A stretch of 64,000 nt of DNA from Rhodoplanes sp. (lineage in GTDB: Bacteria > Pseudomonadota > Alphaproteobacteria > Rhizobiales > Xanthobacteraceae). Positions 25,554 through 35,125 of this stretch are shown in pieces. Below the pieces are notes generated by a model. The model made no database searches. It was given only the letters and a program-made list of their open reading frames with translations, and had not been told where the DNA came from. The stretch is from contig NZ_JACAAX010000019.1 of the NCBI RefSeq assembly GCF_013377085.1, forward strand, positions 53,251 through 117,250, given 5' to 3'. The translations under genes and the position numbers were made by a program. Position 1 is the stretch's first letter. Each line of letters opens with the position of its first letter.

Positions 25554-26648
25554 ACCCGCGCGTGTGCGTCGACCGGCACGTCCATCTACGTGTCAAATCA
25601 CCAAGATGGCGACATATCCGGCTACGTCATGGCTGCCGACACCGGGCGGCTGATCCCCACGGCACGCGCGCCGGCCGGCAAGTTGGTGATGTCGATGGCG
25701 TCGGGTCCCGGCGGCGATCATCTCTATGCCGTGGTCCGCACCGAGCCGTATTCGGTGTACGCGTATCGGACGGACTCCGAGACTGGTATCCTGCGGTGCA
25801 TCGGCACCTCGCCGCTGCCGGCCAGCATGGTGTACATCGCTGTCGACCGCACCGGCCGTTGGCTTCTGACCGCCGGCTACGGCAGCAATACGCTTTGTGT
25901 GCAAGCCATCGGCCGGGACGGCCTCGTCTCCAGCACGCCATCGCAGTTCGTGGAGAGCGGCGGCGTCAAGCCACACGCGATCCGCTTCGACTCCTCGAAC
26001 CGCTTCGTCTACGTGCCGCATCTCGGCACCGATGAGGTGCGCATCTATGTCTTCGATGCCGGTGCGGGCACGCTCTCGCCAGCCGTTCCGGCTACTGTCA
26101 AAGTGACGGAAGGTACGGGGCCGCGCCATTTCGTCCTGTCGCGGGGCGACCGGTTCCTCTACATGCTGGGCCAGCTCACGGGCGTCGTCACGGTCTTCGA
26201 CCGCGATCCGACAACGGGTGGGCTCGCGCAGATCCAGGCGATCGAATCGGTTGCACCAGGCAGCGGCCTGCTGCCCGGCAAGCCGCGTCCCCCGACGGGT
26301 GCGCCCGACGCGTTGCCCAGCGAGACGACGTCGATCTGGTGCGCCGACATACAAATCACGCCGGACGGGCGCTTCGTGTACACGACCGAGCGAGCGAAGA
26401 GCACCATCACGATCCTGGCGGCCGATACCGAGACCGGGCTGCTGCGCCATGCCGGCCATGTGCCGACCGAGAAACAGCCACGCGGCATCGCAATTGATCC
26501 GGGAGGCCGCTTTCTCGTCGCGAGCGGCGAAATGTCGTCATGCTTGTCGGTCTACGCCATCGACAGTGTGACCGGTGCGTTGACGAGAACGCAGCGCGTC
26601 CCGGCCGGAGCCGGCGCCAACTGGGTTGAGTTTGTCGAAACAAGGTGA
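25542..26648 (+). CDS. YbhE/6-phosphogluconolactonase-type beta-propeller lactonase
   Basis: Up to 368 residues. Repeated blades of the lactonase propeller are visible: SIYVSNHQDGDISGYVM, MVYIAVDRTGRWLLTAGYGS, KPHAIRFDSSNRFVYVPHLG, GPRHFVLSRGDRFLYML, DIQITPDGRFVYTTERAKS and QPRGIAIDPGGRFLVASGEM. The only upstream starts (ATG 25542, ATG 25479) lie within a Bug-receptor fragment, so the native start has been lost or replaced; all seven blades still seem present from about residue 12. It may open a sugar-acid lactone for the pathway encoded upstream. Confidence 0.75.
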   Translation: MSCLTRACASTGTSIYVSNHQDGDISGYVMAADTGRLIPTARAPAGKLVMSMASGPGGDHLYAVVRTEPYSVYAYRTDSETGILRCIGTSPLPASMVYIAVDRTGRWLLTAGYGSNTLCVQAIGRDGLVSSTPSQFVESGGVKPHAIRFDSSNRFVYVPHLGTDEVRIYVFDAGAGTLSPAVPATVKVTEGTGPRHFVLSRGDRFLYMLGQLTGVVTVFDRDPTTGGLAQIQAIESVAPGSGLLPGKPRPPTGAPDALPSETTSIWCADIQITPDGRFVYTTERAKSTITILAADTETGLLRHAGHVPTEKQPRGIAIDPGGRFLVASGEMSSCLSVYAIDSVTGALTRTQRVPAGAGANWVEFVETR

Positions 26649-26825
26649 CTGCCGATTCCGGCCACGATGGAATGAGTATGGCCTCGGGCCCTTCACCCAT
26701 TCACGCTCGCGAGTCGCGGCGGCGAGAATCGGCCCGCCATCATCCGCAGACCGTTCCGTCGCGACCCGTATGTGGACGCTCGGCCGGAACGGGTGTCCAG
26801 GCAAGCCCGGAATGGATGATGCAGC

Positions 26826-26957
26826 GTGTTGCTCGGGCGCGTTGCCGACGACCTGACAGGTGCGACCGATTTGGCCCTGGTCCTCACACGCGCAGGCCTG
26901 CCCACTGCTGTCGCCGCGATGGCCGCCGAGCTCGCTTCGATGAGGCCGCAGCGGTGA
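26826..26957 (+). pseudogene. Remnant of a four-carbon-acid sugar kinase (OtnK/DUF1537 family)
   Basis: From GTG 26826 the frame reads VLLGRVADDLTGATDLALVL then TRAGLPTAVAAMAAE, the N-terminus of OtnK-type kinases (ADDxTGATDLA). It ends after about 43 codons at a TGA. The rest of this ~400-residue enzyme is absent: the following DNA is the 3' end of the malonyl-CoA decarboxylase on the other strand. The preceding 26649-26825 has no gene. Confidence 0.7.
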
Positions 26958-27032
26958 TGCTGCGAAAGGCGCCGGGTGGACCTGATATGACGGCTGGCGC
27001 CGCCAGCCTTGTCGCCCACACAGCGCGTCGGA

Positions 27033-28388
27033 TCATACCGAGGCTTTGGCCAACTCCCGGGTTCGACCGGCGAGCCGCCGAACCGCCCGCGAGGCGACGA
27101 TTTCGCGTCGCTCCGCATACGCCTCGTGGTTCTTGACGATCTCCCCGAGATCGTACCGATAATTGACCATGATGCCGTGCGACTGGCGCAATCCTTTACC
27201 CGACGTGTCGGCGAGCCAGTTGATCCGCTCGAGTCGGGCACCGTTGCCGAGATGGAAGCGCGCCACCGGGTCCAACGGCGCCCCGGATCTGGAGCGCGCC
27301 GACAGGAAGTAGGTCGCCGCGGCCCGGACGAGCGGAGATTCGAGCTGCTCCACGCGTTTCGGGTCGGTGTGCCACACCACGCCGTCCAGGCCGGCCAATG
27401 CAGCCTGATCGGCCGTGGCGAGGTGCTCCGACGGTTCACGGCCGAGCTCGCGCTCCAGCCATCCGGCGAAGCCCGGCACCGGCGACAGGGTGACGAAGGT
27501 CCGGATCTGAGGGAGCTCGCGGGAGACCTCGTCGACCACCTGCTTGATGAGGAAGCTCCCGAACGACACGCCGGCGAGTCCCCGCTGGCAATTCGAGATC
27601 GAATAGAACACCGCCGTGGTCGCCCGATCGGGCGACATCGGCTCCCTGCTGGTGGCCAGAATCGGCGCGATCGCGCCGGGGATGTCGCCGGTCAGCGCCA
27701 CCTGGACGAAGATCAGCGGCTCGTCGACCAGGGCTGGATGAAAGAACGCGTAGCAGCGCCGATCCGGCGGATCGAGTCTCGCGCGCAGATCCTTCCAGCT
27801 CGAAATTTCGTGCACCGCCTCGTAATGGATGATCTTTTCCAGGATATTGGCCGGCGTCGACCAGGTGATCCGCCGCAGGTCGAGGAAGCCGCGATTGAAC
27901 CACGACGAGAGCAGGTGCATGAAGTCGGCGTCCAGAGCCGCCAGGTCACCGTCCTGCCGGATCGCCTCGAGCAGTTGGCCCCGCATCTGCACCAGCGTCG
28001 CGGTCGCGCCGGGCGCCAGATTGAGCCGCCGGAACAGCTCCTGCCGTCGCGGCTCCGCGGCGGAATACAGCGCCGCGGAGGTCCGTTCGGTCGGCGTCCG
28101 GCTCCAATCCGAGATCGCGGTCTTCAGAGGTCCCGGATCGCTGTCGAACCGCGTCATCAGCGCCTTGAAGAAGGTGACGCGCTGTCCGGGCTCCAGCGTC
28201 TCGTAGGAGGACAGGATCACCCGCGCAAGCGCTGCCCCGGACACTTCGCCGCGCCGCGACAGCAACTCCTCGCAAAGCTCGACAAGGCCCTCGGAAGGCG
28301 TCATCTGCGCGGCGCGGCGGGCCCCCATCAGAACACGACCGCGTTCAGCGACCTGCTCGAGCATCTCGCTCAGGAACGTACTGTTCAT
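27033..28388 (-). CDS. matA: Malonyl-CoA decarboxylase
   Basis: 451 residues. It decarboxylates malonyl-CoA to acetyl-CoA in the cytosol. A helical N-terminal domain (about 1-120) precedes the GNAT-like catalytic domain with CYAFFHPALVDEPLIFVQVA, a Ser-rich FYSISNCQRGLAGVSFGSFL (about 267-286, catalytic Ser region) and a C-terminal SHGIMVNYRYDL (about 409-420) holding the conserved His. Fold order and length match rhizobial MatA. It is the last gene of the leftward operon beginning at 35994; no malonyl-CoA synthetase (MatB) or MatC is adjacent, so malonyl-CoA presumably arises from the upstream enzymes. Confidence 0.92.
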   Translation of the reverse strand: MNSTFLSEMLEQVAERGRVLMGARRAAQMTPSEGLVELCEELLSRRGEVSGAALARVILSSYETLEPGQRVTFFKALMTRFDSDPGPLKTAISDWSRTPTERTSAALYSAAEPRRQELFRRLNLAPGATATLVQMRGQLLEAIRQDGDLAALDADFMHLLSSWFNRGFLDLRRITWSTPANILEKIIHYEAVHEISSWKDLRARLDPPDRRCYAFFHPALVDEPLIFVQVALTGDIPGAIAPILATSREPMSPDRATTAVFYSISNCQRGLAGVSFGSFLIKQVVDEVSRELPQIRTFVTLSPVPGFAGWLERELGREPSEHLATADQAALAGLDGVVWHTDPKRVEQLESPLVRAAATYFLSARSRSGAPLDPVARFHLGNGARLERINWLADTSGKGLRQSHGIMVNYRYDLGEIVKNHEAYAERREIVASRAVRRLAGRTRELAKASV

Positions 28389-28515
28389 CGCACTTCTCTT
28401 GCCACGTTGTCGTCTCGGCTCGCCTCCCGGCGAGCCACCAGGCCTGCCCCGGCCGCCGTGCGGACGCGGCGGCCGTGGCGATGCCGATCGACGGCGATCG
28501 AAAGACTCGCCGCGG

Positions 28516-29397
28516 TCAGCCGGCGGTCTTCAGCACGTAGTCGGCCATCTCGGCGCGGGTGGCGACATAGACGTCGTCGCGGCCCATCACGGTCTTGACG
28601 ATCGCCTCGTAGGCCCAGGCGCCGTTCGGGCGGCCGAACACGTGGCAATGCGCCGTCACGTCGATCACCACGGCCGCGTCCTCGCCGGCCAGCACATTGG
28701 CCAGAAGATCGTCGAACAGGGCGACGAAGTCGCGCGGCGAGCGGCCGAACCGCATGGCATGCGGCAGGTCGTTGATCTCCATGGTCAGCGGGATGGCGAC
28801 GATGCGCCCGTTCTCGCAGATCTGGATATAGGGCCGCTCGTCGTCGAACACGTCGCCCTGCCAGCGATAGCCGGCGTCGATCAAGAGGCGCGAGCCTTCG
28901 CGCGACGGCGTGCCGCGCGGGCTGATCCAGCCGATCGGCCGCTTGCCCGACACCGCCTCGATCGCCTGCGTGGTGCGGACGATGTCGGCCTTCACCTGCT
29001 CGGTCGTCAGCGTCGCCGGGATGACGTCCTGGGCCCAGGCATGGGCGACGATCTCGTGGCCGTCCTCGACCATGCGCTTGAGCACGTCGGGGGTGCGCTC
29101 GGCCAGCACGCCCGAGGTCATCACGCTGGCGCGCGCCTTGTGGCGGCCGAGGTTGCGCAGCAGCCGGTCGATGCCGCGGGCGACGCCGTAATGGCCCCAG
29201 GACAGCGCGTTGGTGTCGAAGGCGCCGGCCGGCAGCGGGTTGCCCATGGGGCCGACGCCGGGGGCCTTGCCGTCCGACCACGCCTCGTAGGCGAGGTTGA
29301 GGATGACGGCGACATGGCGGCCGCCGGGCCAGCGGAACGCGCGGTCGAGGCGCTGGACGCGCGTGTCACGCGCGACGAAGTCGATTGCAGCAGTCAT
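28516..29397 (-). CDS. Polysaccharide deacetylase-fold hydrolase (PuuE-allantoinase-like)
   Basis: 293 residues, NodB-type barrel. It begins RDTRVQRLDRAFRWPGGRHV and has AVILNLAYEAW, then GHEIVAHAWAQDVIPATLT (about 113-131), with the His used by the family, and IGWISPRGTPSREGSRLLI (about 154-172). No signal peptide, so it is cytosolic, and sugar deacetylation is unlikely. Cytosolic homologues include PuuE allantoinase and cyclic-imide-type amidases that open rings. It sits between the homocitrate-synthase-like gene and malonyl-CoA decarboxylase, suggesting a C-N hydrolysis step in the same degradation route. Confidence 0.8.
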   Translation of the reverse strand: MTAAIDFVARDTRVQRLDRAFRWPGGRHVAVILNLAYEAWSDGKAPGVGPMGNPLPAGAFDTNALSWGHYGVARGIDRLLRNLGRHKARASVMTSGVLAERTPDVLKRMVEDGHEIVAHAWAQDVIPATLTTEQVKADIVRTTQAIEAVSGKRPIGWISPRGTPSREGSRLLIDAGYRWQGDVFDDERPYIQICENGRIVAIPLTMEINDLPHAMRFGRSPRDFVALFDDLLANVLAGEDAAVVIDVTAHCHVFGRPNGAWAYEAIVKTVMGRDDVYVATRAEMADYVLKTAG

Positions 29398-29450
29398 GAT
29401 ACGTCAATTCCGGTGAGTGGAGCGCCAACGATCTGAATTGCTCTGCCGAG

Positions 29451-30731
29451 TCAGTACGCTTTCGAGACGTACAGCAACGGCATCGCGGCAGTCGGGCTTT
29501 TGCCGTTGAGCTTCGGATATGCGGTTCCCACGACGCTCTCGGCGATGGCACGAAACTCCTCGTCGGTGACCAGGCCGCGCTTGGCGATGCCCTGGTCCTT
29601 GACCTGCCTGAGCATCTCGTTGACGGCGGCGTCGTCCGGGACCGGCAGGCCGAGCTTCTCCAGCGTGTAGGTGATCGACGCCTTGCCGCTCTTCTTGCCG
29701 AGCACCACGTCGCCGGCCCGCCCGGTCAGCGCCGGATGGGTGCCGAACATGGCGAGCGGCTCCTTCACGACGAGATCCACCCCGATTCCCGATTCGCGGG
29801 TAAAATTCTTCGAGCCGAGGATCGGCTTGTTGGCGGCGATCGGCACGCCGCTGATGCGGCTCACCAGGGCGCCGAGCTCGGGCAGCTTGTCGAGCCGGTA
29901 CTGCTTGTCGTAGCCGTACAGCACGTGCAGCGCGACCATCAGCTCCTCGAGCGCCGCGTTGCCGGTGCGCTCGCCGAGCCCGTTGGCGCAGGAGTGCACG
30001 CAGCTCGCGCCCGCCTCGACGCCGGCCAGCTCGGTCGCCACCGCCATGCCGAAGTCGTTGTGGGTGTGCACCTCGACCGGCAGATCGGTGATGCGCTTCA
30101 CCCACCGCACCATGTACTTGATCGCCTCCGGCAGGGCGCAGCCCATGGTGTCGACGACGCCGATCGAGTCGGGCGGCGCCTCCTGCATCAGGCGGGTGAG
30201 CAGGTTGGTCAGATCCTCCTCGCGGGCCCGCGTCGTGTCGTAGGGGAAGTAGACGACGTAGAGGCCGCGCTTCCTGGCGTAGTTGACCACCTCGACGCTC
30301 TTCCTGAGCACGTCCTCCCAGGTCCACTTGAACTGGTACTTGAGCTTCGGCCAGCCGATCGGCACCTCGACGATGACGCCGTGGCAGCCGCATTCGAGCG
30401 CCTTGTCGATGTCGCCCGTGACGGCGCGCGCGAACGAGAAGATCTTGGACTTCAGGCCGAGCCGGGAGATCTCCTTGATGGCGGTGAAATCCATGTCGGA
30501 GACGGCCGGCATGCCGGCCTCGATGCGCTCGACCCCGACCTCGGCGAGCTTTTCGGCGATCGCCACCTTGTCGGCGACGTCCATGACGATGCCGGGCGTC
30601 TGCTCGCCGTCGCGCAGCGTCGCGTCGTGGATCTCCACCTTCGGCGGAAGCTGCCGCGCCGCCGCCACCTCGGGCGCGTTGTTGTAGGGGCAGACCCACC
30701 ATTCGTTGTCGCGGATATGGGGCTCGCTCAT
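29451..30731 (-). CDS. LeuA/homocitrate synthase-like DRE-TIM enzyme
   Basis: 426 residues. The DRE-TIM signature is VEIHDATLRDGEQTPG (about 32-47), metal His pair VEVHTHNDFGMA (about 220-231) and NGLGERTGNAALEELM (about 249-264). The C-terminal part has GKKSGKASITYTLEKLG but no LeuA regulatory domain. Family members condense acetyl-CoA with a 2-keto acid or run the lyase reaction. In this operon a catabolic condensation or cleavage is more plausible than leucine or lysine synthesis; the substrate is unknown. The upstream 230 bases to the MFS gene carry no recognisable gene. Confidence 0.85.
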   Translation of the reverse strand: MSEPHIRDNEWWVCPYNNAPEVAAARQLPPKVEIHDATLRDGEQTPGIVMDVADKVAIAEKLAEVGVERIEAGMPAVSDMDFTAIKEISRLGLKSKIFSFARAVTGDIDKALECGCHGVIVEVPIGWPKLKYQFKWTWEDVLRKSVEVVNYARKRGLYVVYFPYDTTRAREEDLTNLLTRLMQEAPPDSIGVVDTMGCALPEAIKYMVRWVKRITDLPVEVHTHNDFGMAVATELAGVEAGASCVHSCANGLGERTGNAALEELMVALHVLYGYDKQYRLDKLPELGALVSRISGVPIAANKPILGSKNFTRESGIGVDLVVKEPLAMFGTHPALTGRAGDVVLGKKSGKASITYTLEKLGLPVPDDAAVNEMLRQVKDQGIAKRGLVTDEEFRAIAESVVGTAYPKLNGKSPTAAMPLLYVSKAY

Positions 30732-30962
30732 GACACTCTTTCCTTCAGACGGCTGCTGTGACTGTCGCGGTCACCGACAGAAAGCTCGGCAGTCCACCCG
30801 AGACCGCACCATCCGCCGCCGTGGCAGCCGGATCATCATCCTTCGTCGCATCGACCGGGTTTCGACCAGGTCCAGAGACCGTCCGACCTGCGCGGACAGA
30901 TCGGACGGCGTTCGTGAGTTTGTCTCGCGCGGCTGCTCGCCGACGAAACGCCGCCTGTCGCC

Positions 30963-32300
30963 TCAGGAGTTCTTGTCGAGGGTGGCGATTTCGATGCCCT
31001 TCGTCTCCTTCATCAGCAGGACGAAGACCGCAGCCACGACGAATGCGAGGGCGGCCGAGTTGATCGCCAGGCTGAAGCCGACCTTCGGGATGAGATAGGT
31101 GATGATCATCGGCCCGACGAACACGGCCGCACGGCCGCCGTTGTAGAGGAATCCGGCACCGGTCGCCCGGACGTCGGTCGAGTACAGCTCGGAGAACAAT
31201 GCGCCGTATCCGCTGTAGTAGCCGGTGAAGAAGCCGAGCGCGATGCCGACGAGCGGCAGATAGGTCAAGCCGGTCGACGTCACCGTATAGATGAACACCG
31301 TGATCATGATGCCCATCGCCACGAAAAAGACCGCGAAGGTCGGACGCCGCCCGACGCGATCGGCGAAGGCGCCGAACAGCAGGTAGCCGAAGAAGGCACC
31401 GATGCTCGTCCAGATCATGAACTCGGCGCCCTTGGTGATGCCGACGTTCAGGGTCTTGTCGATGTAGGTCGGCAGGAAGGTGAACAGCGTCCACCAGCCG
31501 TACATGCCGAAGATCGAGACGCCGAGGCCGAGAAGCGTGTTCCGGAGGTTCTTCTTGTTGAAGAGCGCCACGAGCGGGATGGCGTTCCCCGACGCCCGAG
31601 GCTGGGCCTTCTGTTCCTGCCGCTTCGCCTTCCAGACCGGCGATTCCTTGACGCAGAACAGCACCAGGAAGAACGTGATCACCACCGGAACGACGGTCGC
31701 GTAGAACATCCAGCGCCAACCGTGGCTTGGGATGATCGTGAATGCGAACATCGCGGCGGTGAGCAGGCCGAAGGTCCAGCCCGTCTGCAGGACACCGACG
31801 GCCATTCCTCTGCTCTTCGCAGGCCAGACCTCGGAAACCAGCGCCATCGCCGCAGGCCACAGCCCGCCGAGGCCGAAGCCGACCAGCCCCCGATAGATGC
31901 TGAGCTCGGTGAGCGATTCTGCGGTGCCGCACAGGAAGTTGAAGACGCCGTACAGAACCACGGACAACAGGACGGTCGGCTTACGCCCGATCTTGTCGCC
32001 GATGCTGGCGATCACGATGCCGCCGATCGCGGTGGACGCCAGGAAGACGGAGACCACGCTGAAGGCTTCCGCCATCGTCACGTTCAGGTCTTTGATGATC
32101 GACGGAACCGCATAGGCGTAGATCGTCGCGTCCATCGCATCGAAGAGCCACGCGGCGAACAGGCCCATCAGCAGGAGCCCGTCGACCTTGAAGGCCGCTC
32201 TGAAGGAGGCGAAGATTTCGGCGAACTTCGATTCCACCGGTGCGGCCCCGACCGCAACGACTGGGGAGGCAGGCACGTGGTCGAGTGGCTGTATGGTCAT
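30963..32300 (-). CDS. MFS transporter, aromatic acid/carboxylate symporter type
   Basis: About 445 residues with 12 membrane helices. The loop 2-3 motif is SIGDKIGRKPTVLL (about 101-114), and the second half-repeat has AFADRVGRRPTFAVFFVAMG (about 305-324), as in AAHS/metabolite:H+ symporters. The N-terminal helix contains WLFDAMDATIYAY (about 52-64), where the Asp is a known functional residue in 4-hydroxybenzoate-type carriers. I start at ATG 32300 rather than the TTG two codons earlier. It probably imports the operon's substrate. Confidence 0.87.
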   Translation of the reverse strand: MTIQPLDHVPASPVVAVGAAPVESKFAEIFASFRAAFKVDGLLLMGLFAAWLFDAMDATIYAYAVPSIIKDLNVTMAEAFSVVSVFLASTAIGGIVIASIGDKIGRKPTVLLSVVLYGVFNFLCGTAESLTELSIYRGLVGFGLGGLWPAAMALVSEVWPAKSRGMAVGVLQTGWTFGLLTAAMFAFTIIPSHGWRWMFYATVVPVVITFFLVLFCVKESPVWKAKRQEQKAQPRASGNAIPLVALFNKKNLRNTLLGLGVSIFGMYGWWTLFTFLPTYIDKTLNVGITKGAEFMIWTSIGAFFGYLLFGAFADRVGRRPTFAVFFVAMGIMITVFIYTVTSTGLTYLPLVGIALGFFTGYYSGYGALFSELYSTDVRATGAGFLYNGGRAAVFVGPMIITYLIPKVGFSLAINSAALAFVVAAVFVLLMKETKGIEIATLDKNS

Positions 32301-32387
32301 GTGCAAAGTCCCAACCGCCTATGGAGCGCATTCGAGCGCGCATGATGGTGTCTTCCCCGCGTCGGATCGCGACGCGACGCGAGGCGT

Positions 32388-34619
32388 CTACGCTTTGTCG
32401 GCGGACAATGCCGCCCACACTCGTTCCGATGTGATCGGAAGGTCCTTGAAGAAGACTCCGGTGGCGTCCGCGACCGCCGCCGCGATCGCCGCGGCCGCCG
32501 TGATGGCGCCGCTTTCGCCGATCCCCTTCGCCCCGAACGGACCGGCGCCGTCCTGGTTTTCGACGAGCGACGAGTCCATCTCCCACGGGATGTCCATCGT
32601 GGTCGGGATTCTGTAGTCGAGGGGACTTCCGTTCCGCAGGCGCCCCTTCTCGTCGTAGAGCATCTGCTCCATGAGAGCGTGACCCAGCCCCATCATGGCG
32701 CCGCCCTCCTCCTGCGACTTGCAGTGGAGCGGATTGATCGCCTTGCCGATGTCGCTGACGTTGATCATCTTGGTGATCCGAACCTTGCCGGTCGCAGGAT
32801 CGACCCTCGCCTTGACGGCGATGAAGATGACCTCCCAGAAGTCCGACAATCCGCCGAGGGGATGTCCGGCGACCACCTCGCCCTTGTAGAGTCCGCGGCC
32901 GACGACCTCGCCCTGGGTCTTGGAGAAGTACCGGGTGAAGATGTCGTTGAACGACAGGCTGTTCTGCCCGTCGCTCACCATTCCGCCCTTGATCTGCACC
33001 GTCTCGTCGGCGGCGATCAGGCCGAGCTCCTTGGCCATGTCCTCGAGCTGCTTGATCACGTCCTTGCAGGCCGACTGGACCGCGTTGCCCATCGTCACGG
33101 TCGACCGGCTTCCGGCCGTCGCGACGTCGAACGGCACGGCCGCCGTGTCCCCCATGATCATGGTGATGCGATCCATGGGAATGCCGAGCTCTTCGGCGGC
33201 GATCTGGGCCAGCACGGTGCAGGCTCCCTGCCCCATCTCGGATGTGCCGACCGCGACGGTCAGGCTGTTGTCGGCATGCAGCTTGACGAGCGCGTTCGAC
33301 ACCGAGCCGGGAATCGGGTTCTTGATGCCGATGCTGATGCCGCGTCCGGTTCCGGGCGGCAGCGGCTCGTCCCATCCGAGCATGTCGGCGGCACGTCGCA
33401 GCCCCTCGCTCCACTCGCCGTCGGCCGGGATGTCGCCGGGGACGAGCTGCTCGCCCTTCCTGACCAGGTTGCGCAACCGGATTTCGACGGGGTCGATGCC
33501 GAGGTCCCTTGCGGCCATCTGCATCTGGGTCTCGAGGGCGAAGTTCAACGGCGGCATGCCGAAGCCTCGCGCCGCCGTGCTCGGCGTGGTGTTGGAATAG
33601 ATCGCGCGCGCCACCGTCCGCAGATTGGGGATTCGGTACGGCCCGCAGCTCACATAGGCCGCCTTCTGGGTAATCCGCGGGCCGGCGTCGGCATACGCCC
33701 CCATCAGATAGTCGGCCTCGACCTGCTGAAGCAGGATTCGACCGTCACGGTCGAACCCCGTCCTCATGCGCACCGTCGCCGACAGCCGCCGCGCCGTGAC
33801 GAACGCCTCGTCGAGCGACGTCGAGATCTTGACGGGCCGGCCGGTCTGCAGCGCCAGGCAGGCCGCGAGCGGCTCGTACTTCGCGTAGCCCTTGGAGCCG
33901 AACCCGCCGCCGATGCTGGTCGCCACGACCCGAACCTTGGACAGCTCGAGCTTAAGGCACTCGGCCACGACACGGCGCAGGAGGAACGGATGCTGGACCG
34001 GGCTCTTGATCTGCACCCCGCCGCTCTCGGGCCAGGCGATGACGGAGAACGGCTCCAAGGCGAAGTGGTGGATCATCGGGAACGTGTAGGTGTTCTCGAA
34101 GATCTTGTGGCACTGCGCCTCGGCCGAGCCGACGTCGCCCCAAGCGTAGTTGTACGCCTTGTGGACGTTCGAGCGGGGTCCGCCCTCCGTGTCGTGGACC
34201 AGGGCCGCATCGTGAGCGAGCGCGTCGGCGACCGTCACGACGGCAGGAAGCTCCTCGTATGCGATGCGGGTTCGCGCGGCGCCGATCAATGCCGCCTCGT
34301 CGTTGTCGGCGAGCACCACGGCGACCGGCTCGCCGTGATACCGGTATGTCCCGTCGGCGAGCAGCGGCTGGTCGGCGACGACCGAGCCATAGAGCGGCAT
34401 CGGCTTCGGAAGGTCGGCCGCCGTGATCACCGACACGACGCCGGGCACGGCCAGAGCCTCGGACGCATCGACCGAGACGATCCGCCCATGGCCCGTGGGC
34501 GCCCTGACGAGCCGCGCCCAGAGCATTCCGGGAACTCGTCCGTCGATGGCGAACTCGTGCGTTCCGACCACCTTCTTGTAGGCATCCCCGCGGAGAACGC
34601 TCTTTCCGACGACGTCCAT
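32388..34619 (-). CDS. Xanthine dehydrogenase-family hydroxylase, molybdenum-binding subunit
   Basis: 743 residues from ATG 34619. It has the large-subunit order: an N-terminal domain with GKSVLRGDAYKKVVGTHEF, GEPVAVVLADN, then Mo-domain blocks GGGFGSKGYAKYEP (about 240-253), GFGMPPLNFALETQM, VGTSEMGQGACTVLAQIAAEE (split near 460-480) and C-terminal KGIGESGAITAAAAIAAAVA (about 700-720), with the catalytic Glu in IGESG. Such enzymes hydroxylate an N-heterocycle, purine, nicotinate or aldehyde using water and pass electrons through FeS and FAD subunits encoded next door. Substrate cannot be told from sequence. Confidence 0.92.
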   Translation of the reverse strand: MDVVGKSVLRGDAYKKVVGTHEFAIDGRVPGMLWARLVRAPTGHGRIVSVDASEALAVPGVVSVITAADLPKPMPLYGSVVADQPLLADGTYRYHGEPVAVVLADNDEAALIGAARTRIAYEELPAVVTVADALAHDAALVHDTEGGPRSNVHKAYNYAWGDVGSAEAQCHKIFENTYTFPMIHHFALEPFSVIAWPESGGVQIKSPVQHPFLLRRVVAECLKLELSKVRVVATSIGGGFGSKGYAKYEPLAACLALQTGRPVKISTSLDEAFVTARRLSATVRMRTGFDRDGRILLQQVEADYLMGAYADAGPRITQKAAYVSCGPYRIPNLRTVARAIYSNTTPSTAARGFGMPPLNFALETQMQMAARDLGIDPVEIRLRNLVRKGEQLVPGDIPADGEWSEGLRRAADMLGWDEPLPPGTGRGISIGIKNPIPGSVSNALVKLHADNSLTVAVGTSEMGQGACTVLAQIAAEELGIPMDRITMIMGDTAAVPFDVATAGSRSTVTMGNAVQSACKDVIKQLEDMAKELGLIAADETVQIKGGMVSDGQNSLSFNDIFTRYFSKTQGEVVGRGLYKGEVVAGHPLGGLSDFWEVIFIAVKARVDPATGKVRITKMINVSDIGKAINPLHCKSQEEGGAMMGLGHALMEQMLYDEKGRLRNGSPLDYRIPTTMDIPWEMDSSLVENQDGAGPFGAKGIGESGAITAAAAIAAAVADATGVFFKDLPITSERVWAALSADKA

Positions 34620-34624
34620 CGGCT

Positions 34625-35125
34625 TCACTCCCCTGCGACCGGAGACGGCGCGCGCAGCTTCCCGGCGGCTCTCGACACGGCTTTCAGAATTCGGTTGTAG
34701 CCAGTGCAGCGGCAGAGATTGCCTTCGAGCGCCTTGCGCACCTCGGCCGAGTCCGGATCGTGGTTTCGATCGAGAAGCGCCTTCGTCGACAGGATCATGC
34801 CGGGCGTGCAGTAGCCGCAGTGCACCGCCCCTTCCTCGATGAACGCCGTCTGGATGGGGTGCAGCTCGCCGCCGGCCGCCAGTCCCTCGATCGTCAGCAC
34901 CTCGCAGCCGTCGACCTCGGCGGCCAGGACGATGCAGGAGTTCGCCGTCCTTCCGTCGATCAGCACCGTGCAGGCGCCGCATTCGCCTTCGTTGCAACTG
35001 ATCTTGGTTCCGAGCAGCCCGAGATCGTCTCTCAGAACCTCGGCCAGCATGGCGCTGCTGCGCACCGCGATGGTCTTCGGGAGGCCGTTCAGCGTGAACT
35101 GGAGCTCGATCGTGTCCGACATCAT
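34625..35125 (-). CDS. Xanthine dehydrogenase-family hydroxylase, [2Fe-2S] subunit
   Basis: 166 residues. The plant-type cluster ligands CNEGECGACTVLIDG (about 44-58) are followed by the second cluster domain with HCGYCTPGMILS (about 102-113) and GNLCRCTGYNRI (about 135-146). Electron transfer subunit. Its start overlaps the FAD-subunit stop (ATGA), and the molybdenum subunit follows after 5 bases, so the three are translated together. Confidence 0.95.
   Translation of the reverse strand: MMSDTIELQFTLNGLPKTIAVRSSAMLAEVLRDDLGLLGTKISCNEGECGACTVLIDGRTANSCIVLAAEVDGCEVLTIEGLAAGGELHPIQTAFIEEGAVHCGYCTPGMILSTKALLDRNHDPDSAEVRKALEGNLCRCTGYNRILKAVSRAAGKLRAPSPVAGE

Noticed and set aside
29451..30731. 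Leucine-pathway 2-isopropylmalate synthase
   Set aside because: It lacks the C-terminal regulatory domain and sits in a catabolic operon, so LeuA is not a safe name.
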